Positions 51,100 through 63,603 are shown, numbered from the stretch's first letter. The stretch is DNA of 64,000 nt from Capitulum mitella (GCA_030062745.1 CP099849.1:6618586-6682585); one strand, 5' to 3'. Notes: generated by a model not told the origin, from the sequence alone. Translations and numbers: made by a program.

Positions 51100-52248
51100 G
51101 CATTTCAAATCAAATCAAAATCCGATTCAAACTGCGTCGGAGGATACCAACTGGGAAAAGATTTGCTCCGTAAGGCAAGGCCTTGGAAAGCCTTGGCAAA
51201 ATCGTTCGATTTTGTCGTGCATTGCACGAAAGACGACACGCCACTTCGACCTGGAACCTAAACGCATTTTGAAACTACGGAATGGACACGAAGCTTCGCC
51301 GTCACTATGCATTTTAAACATTCTGCGCTTGTAATACGTGGCCCAAAGGCTATGAATACTTCGCAAATTACATGGCGCGAAAGAGAAACCAAAAATATGT
51401 TTCACGGACGTTAGATCAGGACAAACGAAATTTCCACAATAAAATACCAAACCTTCAACAAAATGAGCAACGACAAGTGCCGCCTGGAAGTTTTATTATG
51501 CGCTGTTAAATGCCCCTACTGACATTGTTGGACGGCTTCTGTTCTAACTCCGTAAAACCATTACTGATGCTGGCACCAGCCGCTTTAATATATCACCTGA
51601 TGCCTGATATCACCTGATAATACCCAGGCACTCTCGCGGCGTCCAGTCCTGACTGTTTCATTTCTTGGTTTCCTCATGGTGGAGGCGTCCCAGCCTGCTG
51701 CGATACGTTTCATGCCTACAAATGGAAGCTCGTGACCGCGATTCGGGAGACCTCCGAGGTGTGGACAAATTGCAACTGCGACCGCTCACAGAGCACTTCG
51801 ACGGTGTCTGGACTGGCTGCTTTCAGCCGCAGACATCTGCCGTATGTCAATGACAACGTTGCCGAACAGTGAATCGACGAGACCCAAATTATCCACTCTG
51901 GCTGTGAAACTATTCTACAACAATCTCCAAGCACGCGGCGAGACGTGAAGCATCACATCCAAGCTGATAAAGTCAGCAACGGAGATATGTTTCCAGATGT
52001 GGAGGGGGCTAAAGTGAAAACAATATTTAGGTGAATTTTCTCCTATGGAACACAGTCCCAGGAAAATGTCCTTAAAGTGGCTGAACTATGGGGGTGCAGA
52101 CTTTCCCAGTACCGCAGCCCTCCCAGCTTGCCCGATTCCTGAGCATGTCTCCGACGAAGGAAAAGGCAAGTCGCTCAGAAGCCTGTTATCGAGGCCACGT
52201 AGCTATTATGGATTTAAAGGGTACTTTTAGCTTTAGCGACATCCGTAC
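51100..52248. other. No gene recognised
   Basis: A 107-codon minus-strand frame at 51450-51127 has no family assignment and may be part of an unrecognised repeat. Remainder ordinary. Confidence 0.4.
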
Positions 52249-52515
52249 CAGGCACGAAGCCAAGGGGAGGGGACAGGGGCTACGTACCCAAAGTGGTCTA
52301 TGCAGGATATACTAGATATTTAGTGGTTTTGCAGGAATACAGAATAGCGATCATATATATGCTGTAAAAGTAAAGATTATATGTTTCTCCTTGGCGGTAA
52401 ATATGAGACTAATTGCACAAAATTACTGTTTTTTTGCTATAAATTTTGTCATCTGCAGAAATTTGACAAAATTTGACATATGTCACCTCTGAGGCAACTC
52501 CTGGCTACGTGCTTG
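52249..52515. mobile_element. hAT-like MITE, copy 3 (oldest of the CAGGGACGTAGCC family)
   Basis: Left end CAGGCACGAAGCC; right end inward CAAGCACGTAGCC. Flanking 8-mers ATCCGTAC (52241-52248) and ACCTGTAC (52516-52523) match at 6 of 8. The core keeps the ATATGAGACTAATTGC and TTTGACAAAATTTGACA words of the family but is more diverged. 267 bp, the same length as copy 2. Confidence 0.8.
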
Positions 52516-52523
52516 ACCTGTAC

Positions 52524-55500
52524 AGAGTAGAGCTGACTGAGATGGAGAAAAATGCGCTACGCCGCGTGCCAATCACGCCCCAAGATTAACTGATGGCGTT
52601 ATTATGCGCATTCAGCATGGCAGTTGGCAAGTGAAGGTATAAACGGCATCAGCATTAATTTTGCTGCAGAATTATCAGACATAAACAAGGTCGTCTAACG
52701 TTCCAATACCACCTTTCCCTTTATTGCTCAAACCTTTTCTGGGATAATGAAACGGTATGCCCAAGTGCTGAGGGTATTCGTAACGCCTGCTGAAGTTTCC
52801 TGTTCCGAAACTGTGCGCTGCAGCTTAGGAACACGTAATGAAACCCTCGGGCGGCTCTTAGCCATTGCTCATTCTACTGATAAATCCTTGCTAAAAAGAT
52901 GTGAGGGTTGTAACAATCATAAGGCTATTTTCTGTGCGGAGTCGTGCTGAAAATTATTTGATTAAGTTCTCCCCAATATATGGATTTAGTCGATCCACCT
53001 ATCGCATTGGCAAGAAGCGTATATAGAGGACGACAGAGGGGCAAACAGAGTTTTAGATGGGCTTGGATGTCTGCACTGGCTCAACGACGGCCTATGAAGT
53101 TTGGCTGTGTCGTAATTTTTTTGTTGTTTGTTTATGCAATGCTTCTTTTCGTTCTGCCAGTTGGCATGCCTTTAACTATCGCAATATATGGCTCTTGGCC
53201 AAGAGACTGTTCTGTCGGGGTTTGAACAAACATGGTGATGAAAACAGTATACACGTGCGACGCAAGGTGTGGAATTTACAAACATGTACGTTTCTCAGAT
53301 AACACGAGTCTTTTGAAGACCAATGCGTATTACCACGATGACGTCCGATGTGTGAATGATTACATATGTCGTCAGCCAGCAAGAAACTAGCGCGGCATAA
53401 ATGTTACAGCGTGTGTGCTTTCGTGGGTACTTTCTTAGGAAGAACCTCCGACAGAGTCCCTCGAGACAACTGTTGGGCATTTATTGGTGCTGGGGACTGT
53501 TTCACACCGCGGATTCTGCACGTTCCTGACGAGTTCATTTCAGTTTCCTGCTGGCGAGAGGCGGTTTGGCGGGTTTCGGAGACGTTGACAGTAGGCCGTC
53601 GACGGTCGGGATTTGACTCAATGTACTCTGAGAAATGACCTTCCTGGGTTTTAACCTGTTCGTAATGAGTGATAAGAAGAGAAGGGAATTCCGAAACAGC
53701 GGCAATCGCCACGTTTTACGAACTGGTGATTCACGGTCCTCAGACACGTCTGCGTAACTAATGGGTTTAGGTACCAGCATATGGCCCTTTACAGGACTCG
53801 GGAATTCCCGAGGTAAGCCCCGAACAGTGAACCTCGCACATCCCATCGCTCACAACGACCATCTCCTTCCCGTTCTGTACCAGCCGAGCAAGTGCTCGAA
53901 TTGCATCAGCTTCCCGGGAAAATCCGAATCTGCCTCTGTCTACGCGTGACTGGGTGGGGGGGGGGGAGGGGTCCGTCCAGACGTGGTAATCTCCGGCGTG
54001 AGCCGGGCGCACTGGGGCGCACCAGGCCTGGTCCAGTCAGTTGATGCTGCGCATGGCGTCATTTGACGCAAGGGAATATTCGGTGCACCGTCCGTAAATC
54101 AGGCCGTTTCATCAGAACTGGCGCAGACGTTCGTAGGTTGAATGATTGTGAAACAGCTGTAGGAGCATTTGGCGGGGATGGTTGGCGGCCAGCATCCCAT
54201 TTGTTTTAGTGGTTTACTCTTTCTTTGGCAACATTTTACAGTAAAACTGATAATTCTTAAAAAAATGTCTGTCCTTAGAACTAGTGAATCATTCATTCAT
54301 CAGTCGGTGGTGGAAAGTCTAGATGTAAGAGAATGGGAGGGATGTAGGCCATTTTGAAGGAATGTCTTTTTAGTCAGCGCCATAGTTCTGCGTCGAAATG
54401 CTAAATTTTACTGTTCAAGCGACGCAGCGCTCCAGCGTTTCAAAGATCCCACCGCCCGTGAGCTCAACCATGACACATGAGCGCGCGACATCATGGCGCC
54501 GACATGCCTTCGAGAAGGTGAATTATCATCCGAGAAGACAGCCAGGTCTCCTACCTACGCTGAATCCTCCGACCAGTGCTCTGCTCACGATGCGGTGCTG
54601 CCGAAGCTGCTCTGCCTTTCGGCTAAATACCTGACACCGAACTTCGCCGCAGAAAACATATAATGCCATGCACGACTCTGCGACCCACCCTACGGATGGA
54701 GCTGTTGTCAGTCGCAGAGGTTCTCACTCTGTGCGACGAACGTGACGGGCTCTTGACATACAAAAACAAATGGATTTCCTCACCGTCAAGAAAAAATGTT
54801 GTTGCTTTCGAGCCACCGAGCTGTATGAATTGCCACTACATGTTTGCGAGCTGCTGTCAATGCCAGTCTTACATGGGATGCACGTCGTTATTCATCGTTG
54901 TGCAACTTTCGTCTGTTTGTACGATATAGCGCGCAATCTTTCTTCCGCTGTCAAAAGGTTTCAATCAAATCAAAGTTTGGAAAACTAAAAAGAAAACTGA
55001 AGTGTTTTCTTTCCATTACATTTAATATTGGTTGAGTAACTGGGCTCATCGAGTAGTCAGCCAGCGATACCGCATCAATAAGTGATTAACCAGCATGCCC
55101 ACAATGGATGATTTCATTTTTATGTTTTGTTCCAGCCAATGCACAGAGAGGCTCGCTCAGTGAAGCCCCTAAATGCCCCAAGTAACACGAATGTTTCTAT
55201 GGACGTAACTTTACCATGCCTCATCGCATTTCTACAGCCGACGCGTGTGATGAAAACAAAAAATACTACTGAAGCTCCGCATCTGCCAGTGACTCTAGAG
55301 GTCGTGAGATCCGCGGACGTCTTCAGGTGTTGCCGAGCGGATCAAGTTTACCTGGTGTTTCTGCAACTATGGCTGGCAGTTAACTCAGCTGAGACGAGAC
55401 CCTGCCAGCCAGCCCTTGGTACGCGTGTGTGACTCAGTGCCGCAGATGCAGCAACCAGCGGAGGCTGCGTTGGACTTCGCTGAGGTTGCGTAGCTTACTC

Positions 55501-55672
55501 GATGCTTGGACTCAATGCGCAAAATGCAAAGCCAAGCCTCTCCGTTTTGCCATGCCGTTTTCACGTTTTGTCATGAGGACTGGAGGTGTCTACACTTTGG
55601 CGTTGCCAACGGAGTGCCAGTCATCCGGTAATTTAACATAACGATTACGGAAATGTATGGAAGGAACAGGCC
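52524..55672. other. Intergenic, no gene recognised
   Basis: About 3.1 kb with several 60-100 codon frames and no domain or motif I can name. G11 homopolymer near 53955. No bounded repeat identified. Confidence 0.45.
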
Positions 55673-55676
55673 TTAA

Positions 55677-56880
55677 TCCTATTCCCGGAGGGTTAGCGGT
55701 ATGGCTGATTCCCGGCAGGGGACGGATTCGCCCCCCTCCCCCCCCCGAGATCTCGAGAACTACTCGTCCGATTTCATTGCAACAAACGGCAATCGATTTC
55801 CCATGACGTAAACTACATTTTCACGAAAGAAAGTTTTCAAAATTTTGAGAGGGGTGGTTATAGGGGAGCAAAAAAGTCAAAATGAGGGATATTTTTGGCC
55901 TTATTATAATTCCATTGTTTTTGGACCGATTTTGATGAAACTGGCATGAATCGAGAGATTATGGATGGGACTTTTACCAATAATCAATACATTTAAAATT
56001 TTGCGAAAATTAATAGGCGTTCACAAGGTTTTCAACATAGGAGGACTAGTTCTTCAAAAAATGATTTAACAAAAAATTAAAAGCACTTTTTTCGCTTGTT
56101 CTAGTCATGTTATGCTGGAGAAGTACAAATCGTACCACAATATTTGTATAATGTTAGCATAGGCGATGCCAGGGACACAAAAAGGCGGACAGTCATGGTC
56201 ACATGTCCTTCAGATGAACTTATGACCTTTGACCTTAAATGACCTCCAGTGACCTTAGAATCACTTAAAATGATCTCGTGTGTTATTATCTGAAAACGTT
56301 TCCAGTCATTTTAATTCACTCTATTTGTGAAATTTGATTTTACGGCTCTTGTGATATTGGGTAAGCGCACTGACATTTTAGGTCATAGCTCCGTGAACCG
56401 ACCCGATATCGAGTTGAAACTTGGTACACAAGTAGAAAGCATCCTTCTACATCATATATATTCCAGGTTCGGCATTAAAAAAATAGCGCCAAAATGTTTG
56501 CTGTAAAACCAGGTTTTGACTTTTGACCTTGACATGACCATGTGAAGTGACCTCAGATGAACAAAATTGTATTTGTATGCTGCCCAACTATTAACCTATA
56601 CATCCACGTAAAGTTTCAAGTTTTATCTTAAAAAGCTACTTTTGGCAGTCATTTTCCTTTTACCCTCAACAGGGCCAAAAATGGACTGAGGTACCTCCCA
56701 AAAACGTTGCCTGGCTCCGCCCTTGAGCAAAATAGAATTACGAAATTTTGTCACAGTACGTAGAAAATATAGCTAGGAAAAGTGATAAGATTTCGAGAAG
56801 CCGCGTCAAAAACGCTGGAATTGGCAAGCAAAAAAACCGAGGGGGGCGGATTCAGCCCCCACCCCCTGCCGGGAATAGGG
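55677..56880 (+). mobile_element. piggyBac-like non-autonomous element, copy L (1204 bp)
   Basis: Flanked on both sides by TTAA (55673-55676 and 56881-56884), the piggyBac target. Ends read TCCTATTCCCGGAGGG and, inward from the right, CCCTATTCCCGGCAGGGGG. The right and left subterminal regions both carry CGGATTC..CCCCCC blocks. No transposase. The interior includes AGGTCATAGCTCCGTGAA and repeated TGACCTT words. It contains an older nested hAT-like insertion at about 56162-56722. It has an inverted partner at 57619-58823, roughly 80% identical by eye. Confidence 0.85.
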
Positions 56881-56884
56881 TTAA

Positions 56885-57614
56885 ACCGCCACTGGCTGGG
56901 CGACTAATTTTCGGGAGCATCCACCAATGTTCGTCATTATACCGGGGCAACACCGTTTGACATTCAGGTGCTTACCTACTACATGAACGTTGAATGATTT
57001 GCCTATGGCCTTTATCATGTACCTGACTCATGTTTATGGCAGTCGTGTCTGTGGACTGTCAATAAATAAAAGAAATGTAACAAGCTGCTACATCTGATGG
57101 AATCAGTCAGGGTCGATGCCTGCAGTGCAGCGCAAACTTATCGCAATGTCAAAGGTGCCGAATAACTCCTGAAAGCTTACAAACAATGACGACCCTACAT
57201 CTCGTCCAGCTAAACTAGGTTAGACCAACAGATCGATATTTACTGTTTATGATAAAAAATCCCCATCTGAGTGTAAAAACATGGTCATATGAAGAGAGCT
57301 TCCTATACTTCCTTTTGTGTGAAACGATTTCACGGTGTGTTGCAAACGTAGAAGGTATTCTCATTCCATTCCGGAGCTTTAATTAACATAGCACAGCATG
57401 ACACAGCACAGCAGCAATGCGTCTGCAGTGAAGTGGAGCAGAGACATAGACTATCCGGGTATTCAGCCAGCTAAGGCTGACGCATTCTCTCATGTTACGT
57501 AACTGGAATCATCCCGAGCTTCTTGACAAGTGATAAATGCAGTGGTGCAGTCATCAAAAGCTATGAAATGACAAGCGTCATAATTCTCCGTGAACAACGA
57601 CGTCGCATCAACTC
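56885..57614. other. Spacer between inverted piggyBac-like copies
   Basis: 730 bp of unique-looking sequence, no conserved frame. Contains an AGCACAGCATGACACAGCAC short repeat near 57390. Confidence 0.5.
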
Positions 57615-57618
57615 TTAA

Positions 57619-58823
57619 CCCTATTCCCGGCAGGGGGGGTTAAATCCGCCCCCCCTCAGGTTTTTTGCGTGCCAATTCCAGGCTTTTTGACGCAGCTTCA
57701 CGAAACTTGGTGACTTTTCCTAGCTATCCTTTCTACGCGCTGTGACAAAATTTCACGAGTCTGCTTTGCTCAGGAGCGGAGCCAGGCAACGTTTTTAGGA
57801 GGAACCTCAGGTCATTTTTGGCCATGTTGAGGGTAAAAGGAAAATGTCTGCCAAAAACAGAGTTTTTAAGATACAACTTAAAACTTTATATGGATGTATA
57901 GCTAAATAGTTGGGTAATGTGCACAGAAAATTTTGCTTATCTGAGGTCACTTTACAAGGTCAGGTCAAGGTCAAAAGTTAAAATTTGTTTTTTTGCAATA
58001 ATTTCGGCCCCGTTTTTTCAAATGCCAAACCCGGAATATATATGACGTAGAAAGGTGTCCTCTACTTGTGTACAGGGTTTCAGCTTGATATCAGGTCGGG
58101 TCACGGAGCTATGACCTAAAATGTCAGTGCGCGTACCTTATATCGCAATAGCCATAAAATGAATTTTTTGGAATAGAGTGAATTCAGGTGATGGAGAACG
58201 TTTACAGATAGTATCAAATGCACACGAAATCATTCCAGGTAACCCCAAGGTCACTGGAGGTCATTTAAGGTCAAAGGTCACAAGTTGATCTGAAGAACGT
58301 GTGGCCATGACAGTTCCCCCTTTTTCATGTCCCTGGCACCGCCTATGCTAACATTATACCAACGTTGCAATACGATTTGTACTTCTTTAGCATAACATGA
58401 CTAGCAGAAGCCAAAAAAGTGTTTTTACCTTTTTTGTTCATTCAGCTGTTGGAAAATTAATCCTCCTATTTTTGAAACCCTGTGAACGCCCATGAATTTT
58501 CTCAAATTTCAGATTTGTGGACCCATGGTAAAAGCCCTATCCATAATCTCTCGATTCATGCCAGTTTCACTGAAATCGGTCCATAAACGACGGAGTTGTA
58601 AGAAGTCCAAAAGTACCCCTTATTTTGACATTTTTGCCCCCCTGTATCCACAAATTTCGAAATTTTGATTTTTTTTTATAAAAGTGTAGTTCACGTCACG
58701 GCAAATCGATTGCCGTTTGTTGCGATAAAATCGGACGAGCAGTTCTCGAGATCTCGGGGGGGGGGCCGAATCCGCCCCCCCTGCCGGGAATCGGCCATAC
58801 CGTCTAGCCCTCCGGGAATAGGG
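57619..58823 (-). mobile_element. piggyBac-like non-autonomous element, copy R (1205 bp), inverted
   Basis: TTAA at 57615-57618 and 58824-58827. Ends CCCTATTCCCGGCAGGGGGG and, inward from the right, CCCTATTCCCGGAGGGC. It is the reverse complement of copy L along its full length, nearly identical in length, and carries the same nested hAT-like segment (about 57779-58336). With L it makes a 3.1-kb imperfect palindrome. Confidence 0.85.
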
Positions 58824-58827
58824 TTAA

Positions 58828-60240
58828 CCCATCACTTTGATGGAGAGTAAGAACTGCTTCCAAAATTAACCTTCACTTCACATCTCCACCTTCGACAATT
58901 TAGAAACGGAATCAAAGGACGTCTTTTGCGAAAGCATCAACGTCGACGTATGCCTTCTAAACTATTCAACGCTCAGACATGAAGTACCACTCAAATCAAA
59001 GATCATGTCGAAATAATGGGTAAATATTCATCAGCAAGCCACCGTTCTAGATACGTCTCAGAGGTATCCCCCGGTTCCGTGCTTATCACTGCTGGCACGC
59101 TTGTGATTCTTCAAGGCTGGCTGTTATGAAAACCTATGACCAGATCATTTACGCAAGAGGCATAATCCCACAGGAATCGGCAGGTCGGCCTTGATTTTGT
59201 TGCGTAATATCTGATTTCGTTTTGAGGCCGCGAATTTCTGCAAGTAGCCAAGCCATACCAATTCATGAAAAACTCACGTGCCGATGGTCTTTTATACAGG
59301 ACCCGGTGAAAGCCGTTCACCGGACCTTCACCTTCGGCAGCTTTTCAAGGGCGATTTTCATTTTGTCATGACCCTTTCACCCATTTCGACCGGCTCATAG
59401 GAAAACTGGTCCGCCGAAAATATTTTAGTCGTAGGGTCTGATCTGCTTTCTTCATCTCATTGTTCTTGGGCTTAGAGAACAAGGATATTTTTCATCACCT
59501 ACGCGAAGACTACAACTAACGCCCAAACTACTGTGTGTATAGCCAAACACCACTCAGAGCTGTTCTTATGGGGAACCGTTTGGCGCGGCTGACATTCATT
59601 GCCAGGTTACTATCTGACCTTAACCTCACGCAAAGCTCTCGACAGCGATTTGTGTCCTAATCGTACCCTCGTGAATGTACTGGAGAGTTAGACCCGACGT
59701 CATGACGATGAAATGATAGCTGTTGGATCAAGGGCCGAACGTAAATGATTCTTAGATCCATGCCGGTTGCGACACCTCATAAAAGTTATGATCAGGGCAT
59801 AAAAAGCACAGCAGGATTTGACCTGAAGTCAAGATCAGGACGCCAAACGGTGACCTAACGAGGAGTGACAACATGCGCTGCCGCTTGACAGCAGTGTTAT
59901 TGGAGCGATGTTTAAGGATTGCACATAGAGCAGTCCGACATCTCACTGTCGTCGCGGATCTCGTCGCTCCTGGCAGGAACACGCGGGGTTCCTGTATTTA
60001 AGGACGACACGGGAGGGGGAGGGGACGGGCATTGGCTGCAAGCATCCTCAACTTTGCCGGTATCGAGCATTTGGACGTTGTCTAGAAAGAAATCTGTTAA
60101 AACCCTGATGTCCCCGTGCCATAAGTTTTGGCCCTTGGCGAAGACACCATTCGAACTCACTGGCTCTTGATTCCGGTGTTCCGGACGCGAAAAGACAAAT
60201 AAATACAAACGAGGGAATGCGTGCAGTGGCTAACAAATAC
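58828..60240. other. Intergenic, no gene recognised
   Basis: Short open frames at 59111-59320 and 59752-60208 have no assignable family. A C/G-rich patch (GGGAGGGGGAGGGGACGGG) lies near 60011-60029. Confidence 0.45.
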
Positions 60241-60274
60241 TCCAGGACATGTCACTGTTGATCTCGTCTCCATT

Positions 60275-60720
60275 TCGCGATGAGCGTCCCGTCACGCCAC
60301 CGTGACGTCACGGACGGTCTGGTGCAGCGGCCCTGTTACCAGGAGCGGCAGCGGGCCGCCGTCCGGCCGGCCGAGCAGCCGTCACGCCACCGGTCACAAA
60401 ACAGACGCCGCCGTGACGCGCGGCGCCGCCAGCCGCGGAGGCGAGAGCGCGGTAAACACGCCGGACGGCCAGCGACCGGCCCGGCCGGACGGCGGTGAGT
60501 TATCGCACGGCCGGGGCGTGGACCGCCGCGCCACGGGCGCGCTACACTGTTCACTCGTCAACATCCTGCGGAGGGGGTGGCGCCGCCGGCCGGCGCTTGT
60601 TCGCAGGTCGACGGGGCGGGCTGGTTCTGCTTTTTACGACCACGGGTGTGGTCGTGCGTCCCGCGAGCAGAGCGGGCCGGTGTCGGTGTCCTGGGAGGTA
60701 GTCACGAGAGGACCGCTCCA
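60275..60720 (+). promoter_or_regulatory. CpG island with CRE-like site: possible promoter and first exon of an off-window gene
   Basis: A sharp rise in CpG density with CGGCCGG words like those around Imp. A CRE palindrome TGACGTCA lies at 60302-60309 and a good donor (GGCGGTGAGT) at about 60490. Consistent with a promoter plus non-coding first exon on the plus strand, continuing to the right. No coding sequence of such a gene is seen before 64 kb, so this is inference. Confidence 0.35.
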
Positions 60721-60882
60721 GATCAGGGTAATTCTTATCAACAACATCGGCCTTCTGTGGCAAAAGAGTGTCGTATGCCAGGGTAAGTCTCCAGTCGTTA
60801 AAAGATGTATAAGTGTGACGACGACACATTGGAAAGAATTCGAATCCAGCTGAGTTTACATGGGGTTTAATAATGCTATTAA

Positions 60883-62094
60883 CCCGCGCATGACCGTCGG
60901 TCCGTTTCGAACATGGGCGACTGGGGGGGGGGACAGTTGGCCCTCTAACTCACGAACGGTTGGTCGCACGATAAAAATAAGCATACCGTTGGAAAGCTTG
61001 TGACGAGTAGAGCTCGAAACTGGTCTCATTTCTAGTTTTAGATAATATGTAAGCAATTTACGCCCTATATATTTTTTCTCATATCCGACTGTATCAGACC
61101 GAGAAATGGCCTGAATCTCAAGGGCTGTGACTAAAAACGCATAGGTAAAGGCACCGGCGCACAAGTAAAGGTTCGCGGATGCCGATACACGTCTAATTTC
61201 CCAGATTTGTTCAGTATATACGCCGAAACGTTGAGTTAAAGACACGGCATTTCTCACGGCAGCTGTAGGCGTGCGCTGTTGCGGTATGCGGTCACAAATT
61301 GACGGAAACTAAGTTTTAGCGTTTCTTAATTTTCGCGAAAAAGACGATCTATGTATATTTTATTGTTCTTAGGGGTTCTTGTGTTGGTTTATCATGCTTA
61401 AATTTTAGGAAAAATTCGTTAGTTACCAATCTACACAATTGGCGGAGCCTTTATTCGCGGATGCCTGTTTATTTCCAAAATATGCTATTTTCTTCAAACT
61501 ATTGAGGTTACTGATATTACTTACGTCTGTGGAAGCTAGTTCTGCCATTTTCTACCCCTTCTGAGTAATTCATCGTCGATTTTGACGGTGGTACATTTTG
61601 GCCCGGCACAGTTATTCGTGACCTGACTTCAGGTCAATGGCTGGAAGTCATTGATACTTTGCCCAATGACGGTAACTAGATGTCTGCTTTACTCCACACT
61701 AAAAATCCTTGTGAAATATTCCGTCAATTTCCGAAAAGACGACAACATGTGTTAAAAATGTGCTTGACCTTAAGTCAATGACCCGGAAAATTCCAAAAAA
61801 TCTGAGATAGCAGATTTGTTGCATCTATCACGTTCACAAATCCCTTAAAGCATTATTAAGATATCTTGTTTTGCGAAAAAGTTAGAGGGCGCTAAACTTT
61901 TTTGGACATAGGTTTGTTTGACCTGACCTGGGCCAGGCACCTGACCTGAACTGAGGTAAAAATTTTGACAGGAGATGTACAATTGATGAAGCAAAAGGTA
62001 CACGAAGTTTCGTGGCTCTTTGTTTGTTCGTTCTCTCGCAATTCCAGAAAACCTCAGGGGGCAGTCAACTGCTCCGCCCCCAGTCGGGGACGGG
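60883..62094 (+). mobile_element. piggyBac-like non-autonomous element, diverged third member (1212 bp)
   Basis: TTAA at 60879-60882 and 62095-62098. The left end CCCGCGCATGACC and the right end, inward, CCCGTCCCCGACTGGGGG share CCCG plus GACTGGGGG..ACAGTTG blocks further in. The right subterminal region (CCCCCTGAGGTTTTCTGGAATT read inward) parallels that of copies L and R. Length almost equal to theirs. No transposase seen. Confidence 0.7.
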
Positions 62095-62098
62095 TTAA

Positions 62099-62870
62099 CG
62101 GTTGGTCAACAAAATGTCATTTCCGGTTACGAACGGTTGGAAATTGCAAATTAATCACCAGAGCAACGAACAGCGGGCAAGGAATGTGGCGTCGTTCATT
62201 TGTGCCGCGCCAAACATGATTTGTGCACTTTTTCACCTACCTCTAATCGGCAAATATTTGGGGCCAACTGACACTTCTTGTTGGGTTTTGTTATGATACG
62301 AAACAGAAACTGTACTGAGATACGTCGTTTTTGAAATAATTGTGCGAACGCTGCGTGCACCTTACTCGTTTGGGAAGTAATGCGCATTAATGCTGTTCAC
62401 TGCAAAGTCGGAGGACTAGTTACAAGAACCTACTATATTTGATATTTCTACTGCTTCTGAGCGACCTCAGCGGGGTCGGCTACGCGCAGTTCCTCAATGA
62501 AATTGAACACGTGTGTGCCGAGCATAAAGATTCATTGGGACATTTCCGTTACAACAAATATTTTTAGGTTCTTCTTAGTACGAGTGCTTAGTTTTACTAT
62601 AGACAGTTTAGGATTGTTTCTGCATTGCTCGCTAGTGAACTGATGCCGGTGAATTTCTCGATTTAGTTTCATAGTTTGCAGTCCATGTCAGACCCATTCC
62701 AAGCCGATTAGAGTGGGCTGTTTATCCTTTATCCAAGACGAATGATAATGATGACGGCCTGACAGTGCTTTGTCATAGTCCATACTTTGCAAGATTCCGC
62801 AAAAAGACAAATCGAAGTGCAGTGAAATGAATCGCGAACATTTATCTTTGGTTTAAGGGAAGCATTTCCT
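62099..62870. other. Intergenic, no feature seen
   Basis: No conserved frame or bounded repeat. Confidence 0.5.
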
Positions 62871-62877
62871 AAATGCC

Positions 62878-63026
62878 GAACACACATGGCCTCCAATCAG
62901 CAGCCTGAAGTCATTTACAAATATTTTGTTTTGATAAGATAGGACGGCAAAATAAAAAAGTATTGAACACACATGACCTCCAATCAGCAAGCTGAAGTCA
63001 TTTCAAAATATTTCGTTTTGATAAGA
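62878..63026. repeat. Tandem duplication, two units of about 62 bp at 86-bp period
   Basis: Units 62878-62941 and 62964-63026 both contain GAACACACATG.CCTCCAAT, CTGAAGTCATTT and GTTTTGATAAGAT, with five or so differences. Confidence 0.8.
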
Positions 63027-63029
63027 TGA

Positions 63030-63600
63030 CCTTATCATCTTGTTCGAGCCAGGCGCCACTTTGTTTGGCTGGCTTTACAACAGTCGTCAGCAGAGTACAG
63101 CGGCCTACAACATTCATCGCACACCGATCTTCGACAGTCGAAAGCTGAGGTAAACTTTCCACTCCATGAATCGTCGTATGCTCCACTCCATAAATCTAGC
63201 ACCCGTCAAGTCGTGAATATTTTCCCGTCCTTCCCAGTTTTGCCTGCTCTGACAAGACTAGCTAAATGAATGCACGCAAGCCATTGCTCTCTGCCTAGTT
63301 ACATGCAGTCTTTTGACCTTTCCCCAGTACATTTAAGTGCAAAACTTTCTTTTAGTACTATCTTTCCTGGCCGCAGACGCGCCTTGTTCATACAGCACAC
63401 ATTGACCTTACCTCTGTAAACGCGGCTATCTCTGATTTTATTTTACTTGCTGACTCGAATTTACTCTCCTGCGCTGTTTTTATATGGCATCATCATCACC
63501 GTCATCATGTATCTGAGTCGAATGAAAAATAAATCCGCGCTCTGGAGTGACTCGTAACGTACAAAGACCGCATGACACATGTCGGCCCAGGGGCAGTTAA
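63030..63600. other. Intergenic, no feature seen
   Basis: No conserved protein. A short ATCATCATCACCGTCATCAT simple repeat lies at 63488-63507. Confidence 0.45.
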
Positions 63601-63603
63601 TAG

